A DNA stretch of 64,000 bases from Erwinia sorbitola (GTDB taxonomy: Bacteria > Pseudomonadota > Gammaproteobacteria > Enterobacterales > Enterobacteriaceae): NCBI RefSeq assembly GCF_009738185.1, contig NZ_CP046509.1, positions 124,001 to 188,000 of the forward strand. The letters run 5' to 3'. Under the pieces are notes generated by a model. It ran no database searches. It had not been told where the DNA came from and was given only the letters and a program-made list of their open reading frames with translations. Each line of letters opens with the position of its first letter. The stretch's first letter is position 1. A program made the translations under genes and the position numbers. Below are positions 32,205-40,104 of this stretch, piece by piece.

Positions 32205-33677
32205 TTATTCAAAATCCGGCAGAAAACGCTTCACATCAACCTCTTTAAACTGGCAGCGCTGGAAATGGCTCTTCAGCGCATAGGGCACCGTACAGTCAAA
32301 AATAGTCTTACAGGAGATCCCTTTTCCACTGATGCTGGGGCTGAATTCAGGCACCTGAGAAGGATCGAGCGGGTGACAGCGCACCCCGGGAATAAACAGC
32401 GTATCCACATCCCCCTGATAGCGGGTTTGCATCGCCCACAGCACGTCATTACTGTCGAAAATATCCACATCTTCATCCACCAGCATAACGTGCTTCAGCT
32501 CCGGAAATGCGGAGAATGCCAGCAGCGCTGCCTGCCGCTGTCGCCCTTCATCCATCGGGTCGCTTTTTTTAAACTGCATCACCGCCAGGAACTTACCGCC
32601 GCCAGATGAGTGGGCAAATACGTTAAGCAATCGTCCGGGCATTGCCCGTTCAACCATGCTCAGGATGCTGGCCTCGGTGGGAATACCCGCCATATTTACG
32701 TGCTCTTCGCTACAGCCGATGGTGTGTTGCAGGATGGGCTGACGACGATGGGTAACCGCTGTCACCTTAATCAACGGCAGCGCCGCATTGGCCATTCCGG
32801 TATAACCGGGAAATTCCGGCATCGCCTTACCGGTGTTGGTGTTCTGGTCTTCACGCACCCGCACATTTGGCACCAGCTCTCCTTCTATCACCACCTCCGC
32901 ATGGGCTATTGCCCGCGCATCCACTGATATTGCCTGCGCCAGCTCTACGGCGCGACCACGCAACGCCCCGGCGATACTCAGCTCATCGAATCCCAACGGC
33001 GTGGTGGGTGGCTCAAAGCAGGCTCCCATATAAATAGCGGGGTCGACGCCAATACTGATGGTGATCGGCAGCGTGTTACCGGCGGCTTCTGCTTTCTGAC
33101 GGAAGACATCCAGATGACGTCCGGGAGCAAAGTACATCGACAGCTCATCACGGCCCTGGATACAGAGACGGTGGATCGTAACGTCTGATTGCCCGGTGAC
33201 CGGGTCGCTGGCGTAGCACAGACCCATAGTAAAATAGGGCCCGGCATCCTCTTCGGTATTGGTTGGCGCAGGGAGCAGGGTGCGCAGGTCAAAACCTCGC
33301 TCGCTGGCAAGATGCACCACTTCCTGACAGGGAATATCAGTACGTGACGTTTTTACCGGGGAGATCGGTTTTTTTACTGAATCCATTAACAGGTGACCGA
33401 GCCGCGCCGGATGACATCCCAGAAGCTGACCGACACGACGCCGGGAGGCTAATACCCCGGTAACCACGCGAAAATCATCGAAGCCTTTTACCTTATTGAA
33501 CAACATGGCGGGGCCTTCGCGCGTGGGTCGTCTTGTGGTGCCACCGGCTCCTACGTAACGGTAAACCCCGGAAAGTTCAGCATGCGGGTCAACCTCCGTA
33601 TCGCTCTCAACCAGCTCACCCGGCAGCTCGGCCAGCAGCGCCAGTGCAGAGCGCAGGTCATGCACAGAATTCGCCAT
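32205..33677 (-). CDS. UbiD-family hydroxyarylate decarboxylase, LpdC/gallate type
   Basis: The 490-residue protein is close in length and sequence character to the gallate decarboxylase LpdC of Lactobacillus. Shared blocks are AELSGVYRYVGAGGT near residue 35, GKAMPEFPGYTGMAN near 285, EEHVNMAGIPTEASIL near 325 and VDEDVDIFDSNDV near 395. The family uses prenylated FMN made by UbiX to decarboxylate phenolic acids in the cytoplasm; gallate or protocatechuate are the likely substrates. The start has GGAGGT upstream. The usual small partners lpdB and lpdD are not adjacent. The LysR gene downstream is the likely regulator. Confidence 0.85.
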   Translation of the reverse strand: MANSVHDLRSALALLAELPGELVESDTEVDPHAELSGVYRYVGAGGTTRRPTREGPAMLFNKVKGFDDFRVVTGVLASRRRVGQLLGCHPARLGHLLMDSVKKPISPVKTSRTDIPCQEVVHLASERGFDLRTLLPAPTNTEEDAGPYFTMGLCYASDPVTGQSDVTIHRLCIQGRDELSMYFAPGRHLDVFRQKAEAAGNTLPITISIGVDPAIYMGACFEPPTTPLGFDELSIAGALRGRAVELAQAISVDARAIAHAEVVIEGELVPNVRVREDQNTNTGKAMPEFPGYTGMANAALPLIKVTAVTHRRQPILQHTIGCSEEHVNMAGIPTEASILSMVERAMPGRLLNVFAHSSGGGKFLAVMQFKKSDPMDEGRQRQAALLAFSAFPELKHVMLVDEDVDIFDSNDVLWAMQTRYQGDVDTLFIPGVRCHPLDPSQVPEFSPSISGKGISCKTIFDCTVPYALKSHFQRCQFKEVDVKRFLPDFE

Positions 33678-34266
33678 TATCACCTCCACAGTGCGGTATT
33701 GCAGCCATTATGCAGTTCGTCCGCAGTGGTGGATATGATCGGAAAAATTACGGGCTATGCCTTTTAGCTATTGAACTATTCAGATGGGAATTATTGCGAT
33801 TCTGGAGATGTTTAAGAGCCATTTTTTATATCTGATTTTGAGACCTGCCACTGTCAGTAACGGCTGAAAAGTGAATGGGATGTTCTTTATGGTTTTTTAT
33901 TCTTGATAAATTAAGATCTGGTTTCTAATTCCTCATTTATTGTATTGGTTAAATATAATGTGGTTTGTTGATTAAAAGTTCATGGTATTTCATTAGTGTG
34001 TTGTTTATTCGCTTGTTATGAATCATAAAAGAAAAAATAATATAAAATGGTAGTGTGGATTAATCTTATTATGACATCAACTAACAGGTATTTAACACGC
34101 GGTAAATATTGATTTTCCTTGCCGTAAAAAACATCGCTGATTCTTTGAATAGCAGAATAGAACGCTATAATTAAACCGCATTCAAGGCCAATGCGAGGCA
34201 CATTATATTATTTTTAACGGTACAATAATCAATGTCGCCAAAGATTCATACGGAAGGTTAAGAATC
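33678..34266. other. AT-rich gap at the boundary of the T6SS island
   Basis: These 589 bases change from GC-rich to strongly AT-rich at about 33,770. I see no supported gene; a 61-codon minus-strand ORF at 34016-34201 has no ribosome site. The right part must hold the promoter of the LuxR-type gene. No tRNA or direct-repeat attachment site is visible. Confidence 0.6.
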
Positions 34267-34860
34267 ATGAAAATTTTGGTTGAGAGTGAAAATGTTTTTT
34301 ATAAGAAAGGACTGGAGACGTTAATTCTTGCATTGGCAGTAAAGCAAGGTACGGGGGCGGTTATAATTGCCGATTGTGTCAGAACCAGGGAGGGGGATGT
34401 AATAAATGTTATATTTCGTGACTCGGCTATCAGCATTAATATGTTTAAAAAAGATAACCCATCTTATAAATCAGCATTAAAAGAGAGTAAAGAAACCATT
34501 CAGGTTCCATTTAGTTGCAGGAACAGAAAGTTGACAGAGATTGGCTGGATGATTGAGAAGATATTACTTATCGCCAGCATGAGTCTCGACGATTTTGTTA
34601 ATGATGATTTTTATCAGGTGACAGGGCTAAGAAAGCATGAGCAGCTATCTCTTACTGAAGCCAATATAGTACTTTTAATAGGTAAGGGAAATAATGTAAG
34701 AGTAATCTCTAAAGAGCTGCGCAGATCGGAAAAAACAATTAATGTTCATTGCAGAAATGCATCCAGAAAGATGGGCATGATTAATAAAGTTGATTTTTAT
34801 AACTATGCGAAATTTATTGCAACTTGCGGGAAAAATGAAAGAAAAACGCTGTGTCTGTAG
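34267..34860 (+). CDS. LuxR-type HTH transcriptional regulator
   Basis: The 197-residue protein has a C-terminal LuxR/GerE helix-turn-helix from about residue 135 (LTEANIVLLIGKGNNVRVIS, then KTINVHCRNASRKMG). The N-terminal part, residues 1-130, has no recognisable receiver or autoinducer domain, although its first residues (MKILVESENVFYKKGLETLI) have a faint receiver-like start. AAGG lies upstream. It stands at the left end of the T6SS island and is a candidate regulator of it; that role is inferred from position only. Low GC content sets it apart from the genes to its left. Confidence 0.8.
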   Translation: MKILVESENVFYKKGLETLILALAVKQGTGAVIIADCVRTREGDVINVIFRDSAISINMFKKDNPSYKSALKESKETIQVPFSCRNRKLTEIGWMIEKILLIASMSLDDFVNDDFYQVTGLRKHEQLSLTEANIVLLIGKGNNVRVISKELRRSEKTINVHCRNASRKMGMINKVDFYNYAKFIATCGKNERKTLCL

Positions 34861-34891
34861 GTTTTTTTATCTGAAGTAATTTAAAAACTGA

Positions 34892-34925
34892 TGAGGAGGT
34901 TGATTGTTAATAACGTCCCTCCTCA
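34892..34925 (-). terminator. Terminator at the end of the leftward T6SS arm
   Basis: TGAGGAGG pairs perfectly with CCTCCTCA. Read on the minus strand the hairpin is followed by TCAGTTTTTAAA, a usable T run, so it ends the leftward tssF-to-Eag unit. On the plus strand it lies after the LuxR-type gene but is followed by A, not T. Confidence 0.65.
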
Positions 34926-34970
34926 ATAAAAAACTGTTCAGCGATGTCTGAAAGATGACCAACGGAAGCA

Positions 34971-35459
34971 CTATTTTGCTTTTAACGGCTTATCATTTGT
35001 TTTAAACGAGTTCATTACCTGAATATAATGTTGACGCTGGAATTCAGTAAAGTCCTCGTTAGATATCAGAGTGAAAATAATAAGCATTTTATTTTCTGGA
35101 TTATAATCGGGATGCTTCGGAAGTTGGGCGTAAGATTGCACCTGCCGGACATATTTTCCGTCTTCAAGATAGCGATGAGCAACCTGCACCACCGGCAACT
35201 GTGCCTCACCGATTTTATGTTCAATCTGCTTGCCTTCGTTCTGGAAACCAGGAAGTGTATTTTCCATGGTCTGAACCTGTTTTTCGCAGAATGTCACTAA
35301 TGTCTGGTCTCCCATCATCAATGCCCGGTTAATAAGAATATTGTATTCTTTACCATCAGGATCGCGAAAACGTAAAACGTTAATAGAAACATCAATAACA
35401 GGAATATCAGTAAGGAAACTACCTTCTAATAAAGGGTATGTAATCATTGAATAACTCAC
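34971..35459 (-). CDS. Eag-like (DUF1795/DcrB) T6SS effector chaperone
   Basis: The protein of about 158-162 residues is all soluble and has the DUF1795 fold features: a YPLLEGSFLTDIP start, LRFRDPDGKEYNILINRALM near residue 28, and a C-terminal block FTLISNEDFTEFQRQHYIQVMNSF. DUF1795 proteins in T6SS loci (EagR, EagT) bind the N-terminal membrane helices of prePAAR effectors before loading on VgrG. No such effector is in the window; the PAAR at 63361 has no membrane helices. GTG 35459 and ATG 35447 are both possible starts, neither with a strong ribosome site. It is the last gene of the leftward arm. Confidence 0.75.
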   Translation of the reverse strand: MSYSMITYPLLEGSFLTDIPVIDVSINVLRFRDPDGKEYNILINRALMMGDQTLVTFCEKQVQTMENTLPGFQNEGKQIEHKIGEAQLPVVQVAHRYLEDGKYVRQVQSYAQLPKHPDYNPENKMLIIFTLISNEDFTEFQRQHYIQVMNSFKTNDKPLKAK

Positions 35460-35526
35460 ATTGTAATAGAATGAGAAAGTGCTTCTTAATAATGGTGGTG
35501 TGAAATCCTGTAAAATAAATTTATCG

Positions 35527-36873
35527 TTACCATGCCTCCTCTAACGTTTCTCCCCAACCCGAATTACCGGAAAATGAGCAGATGCGGACGGAATAAGGAG
35601 TTAAAGAACCATTTGATGTAATTTCTACAGGTATTGAGAATCTGCTGTTATCGGATGATGACATTTTTTCCTCTATTTCATTCTGATAAACTGTTTTTTG
35701 TTCTATCAGATGATTACTTTTGGTATAGATAGCTATGTACCAATACAGTGCATTTTTATCTAACAGGTCAATTTGTTCCGGGGTAAATTCGATGGTTTTT
35801 TTATGTATTCCGACAAGCTGAGATAACCATTCGCTTTCAACCAGATCCCCGCAGGAGAAGTAAGATAGATGTTGATCGCCTGTCACATCTGGATGTACCT
35901 GGCATGTTGAGAAATGCACACCCGCTCTTCTTTCAAACTGGCTAAGAGTGCGCTGCGAACCAAGACCATACATACCCAGATTACACTGCGTATCTTTTTC
36001 CTGGCCCAACAGGATATTCACTCGTTTTTTAGAGCTGGCATCCCGTTCCCACCAGGCTTGTTTAATATTACCTTTAGATTTGGCTTCTTCACCATGATCG
36101 GACCACACTTTTACGTGCTCCTCTCGACCATAAAAATGCCATAACAGAACTTTATCAGGATGGTAAATATCATAACCATGAGTAAATGCCCTGACGGCCA
36201 TCGCGATCTCTTCACCTTCAAAAAATATATTGGGATCGTTGGGGATATCCGTAACGAAACTACCCAATGAAAAGATAAATCCACCGGCCAGGTAGCTTCC
36301 TCTTATCGGAGAGTCGATCTTCTCGTTCATCACCAGAGGACTAAGCTGGAGAATTTTATCTGGAGAGAACCCTCTGAATATTATTCTTATCAGCTCGCCT
36401 GATTTTTCCGTGGGTTTATCCGGCTGATACCCGGGCGGATATCCGGTAATCACCGGTTTTGGACTATGTGGTAATAACCTGTCCAGCATAGTTATCATCT
36501 CGCTGTCCCAGCCTGATATAAAACGGCAGTGGGAGTCAATTTGCAGGAAATACTTTTCATTATCGAAGAGAGTTTCCGCAATATGCCTTGCCCAGCACGC
36601 ACCCTGGCTAAGATAGTAGTGAACGCTGATTACACGAATAACGCATTTTTTATAATGGAAAACATACAGGTTGAATCCGTTATGCAACCGCTTCTCGATA
36701 AGTTGCATTCCATGATTGAGGAATATGGAGATCTCCCCACTACACTGCCAGCAGATGCTGATGCGCAAAGCGTGCGGATTATCACACCGGGAGATCATAT
36801 CCTCAAGTGTGGGAATAAGTTCAGAGTCGCGATAGCTCGCGATGCTGACAAATATATAAGGTACATTATCCAT
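35527..36873 (-). CDS. GT60-type polypeptide GlcNAc-transferase
   Basis: The 448-residue protein opens with IFVSIASYRDSELIPTLEDM, the signature start of the Pfam GlcNAc glycosyltransferase family (CAZy GT60). That family includes Dictyostelium Gnt1, which adds GlcNAc to a hydroxyproline of Skp1. Other family blocks follow: CDNPHALRISICWQ near residue 30, GACWARHIAETLF near 92, the metal-binding-type FLQIDSHCRFISGWD near 110, and FFEGEEIAMAVRAFTHGYD near 217. No signal peptide or membrane helix is seen, so it is cytoplasmic. Residues 290-448 are extra and not recognised. It lies in the tssF-tssG-tssA-adhesin unit, 33 bases after the adhesin gene. The acceptor is unknown; the Thr-Pro-Ser-Val tail of VgrG is the obvious candidate. 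Confidence 0.8.
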   Translation of the reverse strand: MDNVPYIFVSIASYRDSELIPTLEDMISRCDNPHALRISICWQCSGEISIFLNHGMQLIEKRLHNGFNLYVFHYKKCVIRVISVHYYLSQGACWARHIAETLFDNEKYFLQIDSHCRFISGWDSEMITMLDRLLPHSPKPVITGYPPGYQPDKPTEKSGELIRIIFRGFSPDKILQLSPLVMNEKIDSPIRGSYLAGGFIFSLGSFVTDIPNDPNIFFEGEEIAMAVRAFTHGYDIYHPDKVLLWHFYGREEHVKVWSDHGEEAKSKGNIKQAWWERDASSKKRVNILLGQEKDTQCNLGMYGLGSQRTLSQFERRAGVHFSTCQVHPDVTGDQHLSYFSCGDLVESEWLSQLVGIHKKTIEFTPEQIDLLDKNALYWYIAIYTKSNHLIEQKTVYQNEIEEKMSSSDNSRFSIPVEITSNGSLTPYSVRICSFSGNSGWGETLEEAW

Positions 36874-36906
36874 TTTATACCATCACATTGTTGCTTAGAG
36901 AGGCTG

Positions 36907-37911
36907 CTACTTCACCTGTAATATAATTTCAGCTCTGGCATTAAACCGGCCTGCGGTCGGGCGGGTATTTGCTGTGCCGGAAGAGAGCAGTGTTGCTTTC
37001 CACTTAAATTCTGCTGGAATGTTGTTAAAGCTGGTGACCTGTCTGGTTGTTCTGCCATCAACAGAAATTTCTCTGTCATTGCTGTCAGTGATTTTTATTT
37101 TCATGGTGTCTGATGACCCACCCGCATCGGTAACGCTAATGTACTTTCCGTCTGGCGTCCGCGATGTGGCAAACACCGAAGCCGTAACAGAATAGGTGCT
37201 ATAGTCTGTTCGGCAATTCATATCAAAATACAGTGGCCTCTCAACGCCGGTAGTTATTGTTTGTTGTGAGACAGTATTAAAATCGATACTTTTGCTATTC
37301 GAGAAGGTACAGGCTGGCGTACTGACAATATCGATTCGTCCGGTCACTAACTTTTGTCCATAGTTTGCTATTGAATCCGTCAATACCCAGAAATACCCTA
37401 TTTCACCACCTGAAAGAACGGTGTTTACCATATTTGGCGTAATTCGCAATGTTTCTGATGTTTTATAAAACTCAATAATCCAGTAAGAACGGTAATCAAT
37501 GGACAGGCGGCCGTAAATATCCGGCACGTGATTTCGGAAAGGCATATATCTGGGTGCTACGCTGTTGTTCCAGGCGACTTTTACTCCAATGCCGGGGATT
37601 TGCGTGGCATAGATGTTATTAACACCTTGTATCGGCAGGTTATAGACTGAACCGCCATACGGATCCACATTCGGGGTACAGTTGATATAAGTTACGTAAT
37701 TTCCTGCGGTAGTGGTGCGGAAACTGGCAAACGGCGTGGACGTGTCAGCCGGTAAATCTGCACTGATACTCAGTACCTGCGACGGAATATTGAAAGTAAT
37801 AGGTGCAACACCACCGAATTCCCCTCCTACGTCGAGGGTACATGCAGCGTGTACTGCGGGGCTAATTAACGCGCAACAGGCGAGGAAAAATTTATTCCAT
37901 AACAGTTTCAT
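36907..37911 (-). CDS. Fimbrial tip adhesin-like protein
   Basis: The 334-residue exported protein has a signal peptide (FFLACCALISPAVHA). An N-terminal domain of about 180 residues is followed by a C-terminal pilin domain from about residue 200 (ACTFSNSKSIDFNTVS to the final RAEIILQVK), the two-domain plan of FimH-type tip adhesins. The pilin domain ends in the alternating donor-strand motif usual for chaperone-usher subunits. Its ATG begins immediately after the tssA stop (TAA-ATG), so translation is likely coupled to tssA. The matching usher, chaperone and subunits are on the other strand about 7-12 kb away. Confidence 0.82.
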   Translation of the reverse strand: MKLLWNKFFLACCALISPAVHAACTLDVGGEFGGVAPITFNIPSQVLSISADLPADTSTPFASFRTTTAGNYVTYINCTPNVDPYGGSVYNLPIQGVNNIYATQIPGIGVKVAWNNSVAPRYMPFRNHVPDIYGRLSIDYRSYWIIEFYKTSETLRITPNMVNTVLSGGEIGYFWVLTDSIANYGQKLVTGRIDIVSTPACTFSNSKSIDFNTVSQQTITTGVERPLYFDMNCRTDYSTYSVTASVFATSRTPDGKYISVTDAGGSSDTMKIKITDSNDREISVDGRTTRQVTSFNNIPAEFKWKATLLSSGTANTRPTAGRFNARAEIILQVK

Positions 37912-38979
37912 TTATGTGTTCTCGCTATCAATTTTATCTATGATTTCTGACGGCAGCATTTTCAGCAGTTCGGTGAAACGCTTTCCAACCATACTTTCAG
38001 CCAGCTGCAGCAAGATGATTACCGGGCTGCTTGGTTCCACACGAGTAAACCAGTTTCTAATCTCACCCAGCCGGGCCAGAGCATCTTCGCGGGTTTCTAT
38101 AAGGCTATTTATTTGTGACGAGGGTATGGATCGTCTTACTGGCTGTGCGGCTGCTTCTTCCTCTGGTTTTAAGGTTACAGCTATCTCCTGCTTATTTTCT
38201 TCAAACTGAGTTTCCTGGCTCTCTTGCTGGCTATTACCCTCGTTAATTACTGCTGATGACTTTGCAAAAAGCGTGAGTAGATGGGTAATTAAAGGCAGGT
38301 CGGGGGCCTCCTCTCCCAGGCTCTCTCTGAGCAGAGAATGAATGTCCAGCAATGATGCTGATGCCGTTTTTAAAGAGGCGATCTCCTGGTTATCCTGTAC
38401 CTGCCACTCTTCGAGCATGGCAGTGATCATTGCTTCAGGAAGTGCATCGACCTCCCTGGGAGAAGAAAATGATTTCTCAAAATCTTTTACCGAAATAATC
38501 TGTCCCGCAGCTTTGGGTAGTTTTAGATTTCTTAAATCAGCGATTAATCCCGCAGTATCATCCAGCTCTGAGAATGCATTGGAGCGCATTAATGGTTCAA
38601 ATTCATCTTCATCCATTAATAGCGGGTAATAGCTGTCTGGATAGGTTTCTATCAGCGTTTTTAAGGCGGTTATTCCTTCCTCAACGGCTATCAGGCCCAG
38701 CCGTTTTATCCGACAGCGCATCATGATAATAAACAGGCGCAGATCTTTACTTTTCTGCATCAGGGCGGCACATTCACGCTCGACCTCTGACCAATTTACT
38801 GGTTCAGCTTGTTCAACAAAATTACCGTATTCGGCATCCTGCCTTGGTTGTATTTTCGACAGCAGTAAAATAAAGTCAGAATCATATTCCAGGCTGTCTC
38901 CGCATGGAAACACCGCTGAGACGGGCTGTAAAAGATTGCTGTAGAACTTACTTATCTCAGTGATGGTGTTATCAGACAC
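37912..38979 (-). CDS. tssA: T6SS baseplate/cap protein TssA
   Basis: The 355-residue protein has the ImpA N-terminal domain (CGDSLEYDSDFILLLSKIQ, then NWSEVERECAALMQKSKDLR), a middle linker rich in Glu and Gln, and a C-terminal TssA domain (SRVxxR-like EDALARLGEIRNWFTRVEPS and SPVIILLQLAESMVGKRF). TssA primes sheath polymerisation at the baseplate. The GTG at 38979 has AGGAGG six bases before it; the ATG at 39000 is upstream of that site, so GTG is chosen. It is third in the tssF-tssG-tssA order. Confidence 0.88.
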   Translation of the reverse strand: MSDNTITEISKFYSNLLQPVSAVFPCGDSLEYDSDFILLLSKIQPRQDAEYGNFVEQAEPVNWSEVERECAALMQKSKDLRLFIIMMRCRIKRLGLIAVEEGITALKTLIETYPDSYYPLLMDEDEFEPLMRSNAFSELDDTAGLIADLRNLKLPKAAGQIISVKDFEKSFSSPREVDALPEAMITAMLEEWQVQDNQEIASLKTASASLLDIHSLLRESLGEEAPDLPLITHLLTLFAKSSAVINEGNSQQESQETQFEENKQEIAVTLKPEEEAAAQPVRRSIPSSQINSLIETREDALARLGEIRNWFTRVEPSSPVIILLQLAESMVGKRFTELLKMLPSEIIDKIDSENT

Positions 38980-39072
38980 AGGTTCCCTCCTATGTAACAT
39001 TTAACATCTGGAAAATTTAGGACATAGCTGACTAATGTAACTATCCCTGCCTGAGATGAGATATAAATGCGG

Positions 39073-40104
39073 TCAGGCATGACAGTAAATCTCAGGCTCA
39101 AAACTCATTCCTGATACAGGTTCAATATTATCCAGCCTTTCAAGCCAGGTAGCATAACCAAGCTGGTGTGTGCCATTTAGCGTAGCGTGGGGAACTTCTT
39201 CAGCAGCCAGCACCAGCTGTATATCCCATGCATACTCATAGCCAACAAAATTTTTTACCCACTCCTGGAGAACCGGCAGATCTTCTCCCCAGGGGCTAAA
39301 CTGCATATATTCTTCCAGCTTAAGCGGGCCGAGGATAAGTTTGAATTTGTGCTGACAATCTCTCACCGTATTGCCGAGGATCGCCCCATCGCCGAGCAGC
39401 AGCGCGCAGCTGCCATCTCCGAGAATAGTTTGATCTGCTGGATCAAGGCGTATCCACTGTTCTGCAAACTCCTCCATTCGTACGGGCACCTGGAAATAGT
39501 AATGCAATGCGCCGATTATCCCCTCCGGATTGCGAGACTCGCGGATAAGATGTGAAGATGAAGCGAGGCGTGCATGCGGAGGTAAGTGTGTGTCACTTAT
39601 TTCCTGAGCATCGATACCGATAAGACTTCCGATATAAAAAGAGAATCTTTCATCATATTCACGATCGAGAGAGGCCGTATCCTGTGATAAAAACCAGGCG
39701 CGATAGAGCTGCGATAAAGCCCGGTGATGAAATATATTAATAAAATCGGTTAGCGTATGGTCATGAGCCTCGGAACGTGAATAAGCCAGCTCGGAGTAAT
39801 GCAATGGCATCGACCCCTGCGGGCCCCAGATACCTAAACCAAACAGTTCAAAGTTAACCCGCCCGTCTTCCAGCGAAATAGCCGATATTTCACGCGGCGC
39901 GAAGGCCATACTGGCACACTGGCCAACGCGGAAGAACTCCTGACCGGGAAGCGTTGCCTTACCAATCGGCGGCATCTCGCTTTTTTTGGCCGCGATCGCC
40001 CGCATAACGCTGATGTAACCTGCGCCCCAGGGTTCGTCCTGTTGGAACCAGGCACCCAGCTGCGAAGAGAGTGGCTCAATCAGAGCGTTTTCTTTCATAC
40101 TCAC
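39073..40104 (-). CDS. tssG: T6SS baseplate protein TssG
   Basis: The 343-residue protein matches TssG (ImpH/VasB). Near the N-terminus AAKKSEMPPIGKATLPGQEF is followed by FRVGQCASMAFAPREISAI, a middle segment LFGLGIWGPQGSMPLHYSEL, and DFINIFHHRALSQLYRAW, which is highly typical. TssG joins TssF, TssE and TssK in the wedge. The GTG start at 40104 overlaps the tssF stop by four bases; ATG 40098 is an alternative. Confidence 0.92.
   Translation of the reverse strand: MSMKENALIEPLSSQLGAWFQQDEPWGAGYISVMRAIAAKKSEMPPIGKATLPGQEFFRVGQCASMAFAPREISAISLEDGRVNFELFGLGIWGPQGSMPLHYSELAYSRSEAHDHTLTDFINIFHHRALSQLYRAWFLSQDTASLDREYDERFSFYIGSLIGIDAQEISDTHLPPHARLASSSHLIRESRNPEGIIGALHYYFQVPVRMEEFAEQWIRLDPADQTILGDGSCALLLGDGAILGNTVRDCQHKFKLILGPLKLEEYMQFSPWGEDLPVLQEWVKNFVGYEYAWDIQLVLAAEEVPHATLNGTHQLGYATWLERLDNIEPVSGMSFEPEIYCHA

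Noticed and set aside
34016..34201. 61-codon minus-strand ORF in the AT-rich gap
   Set aside because: No ribosome site and no recognisable features.
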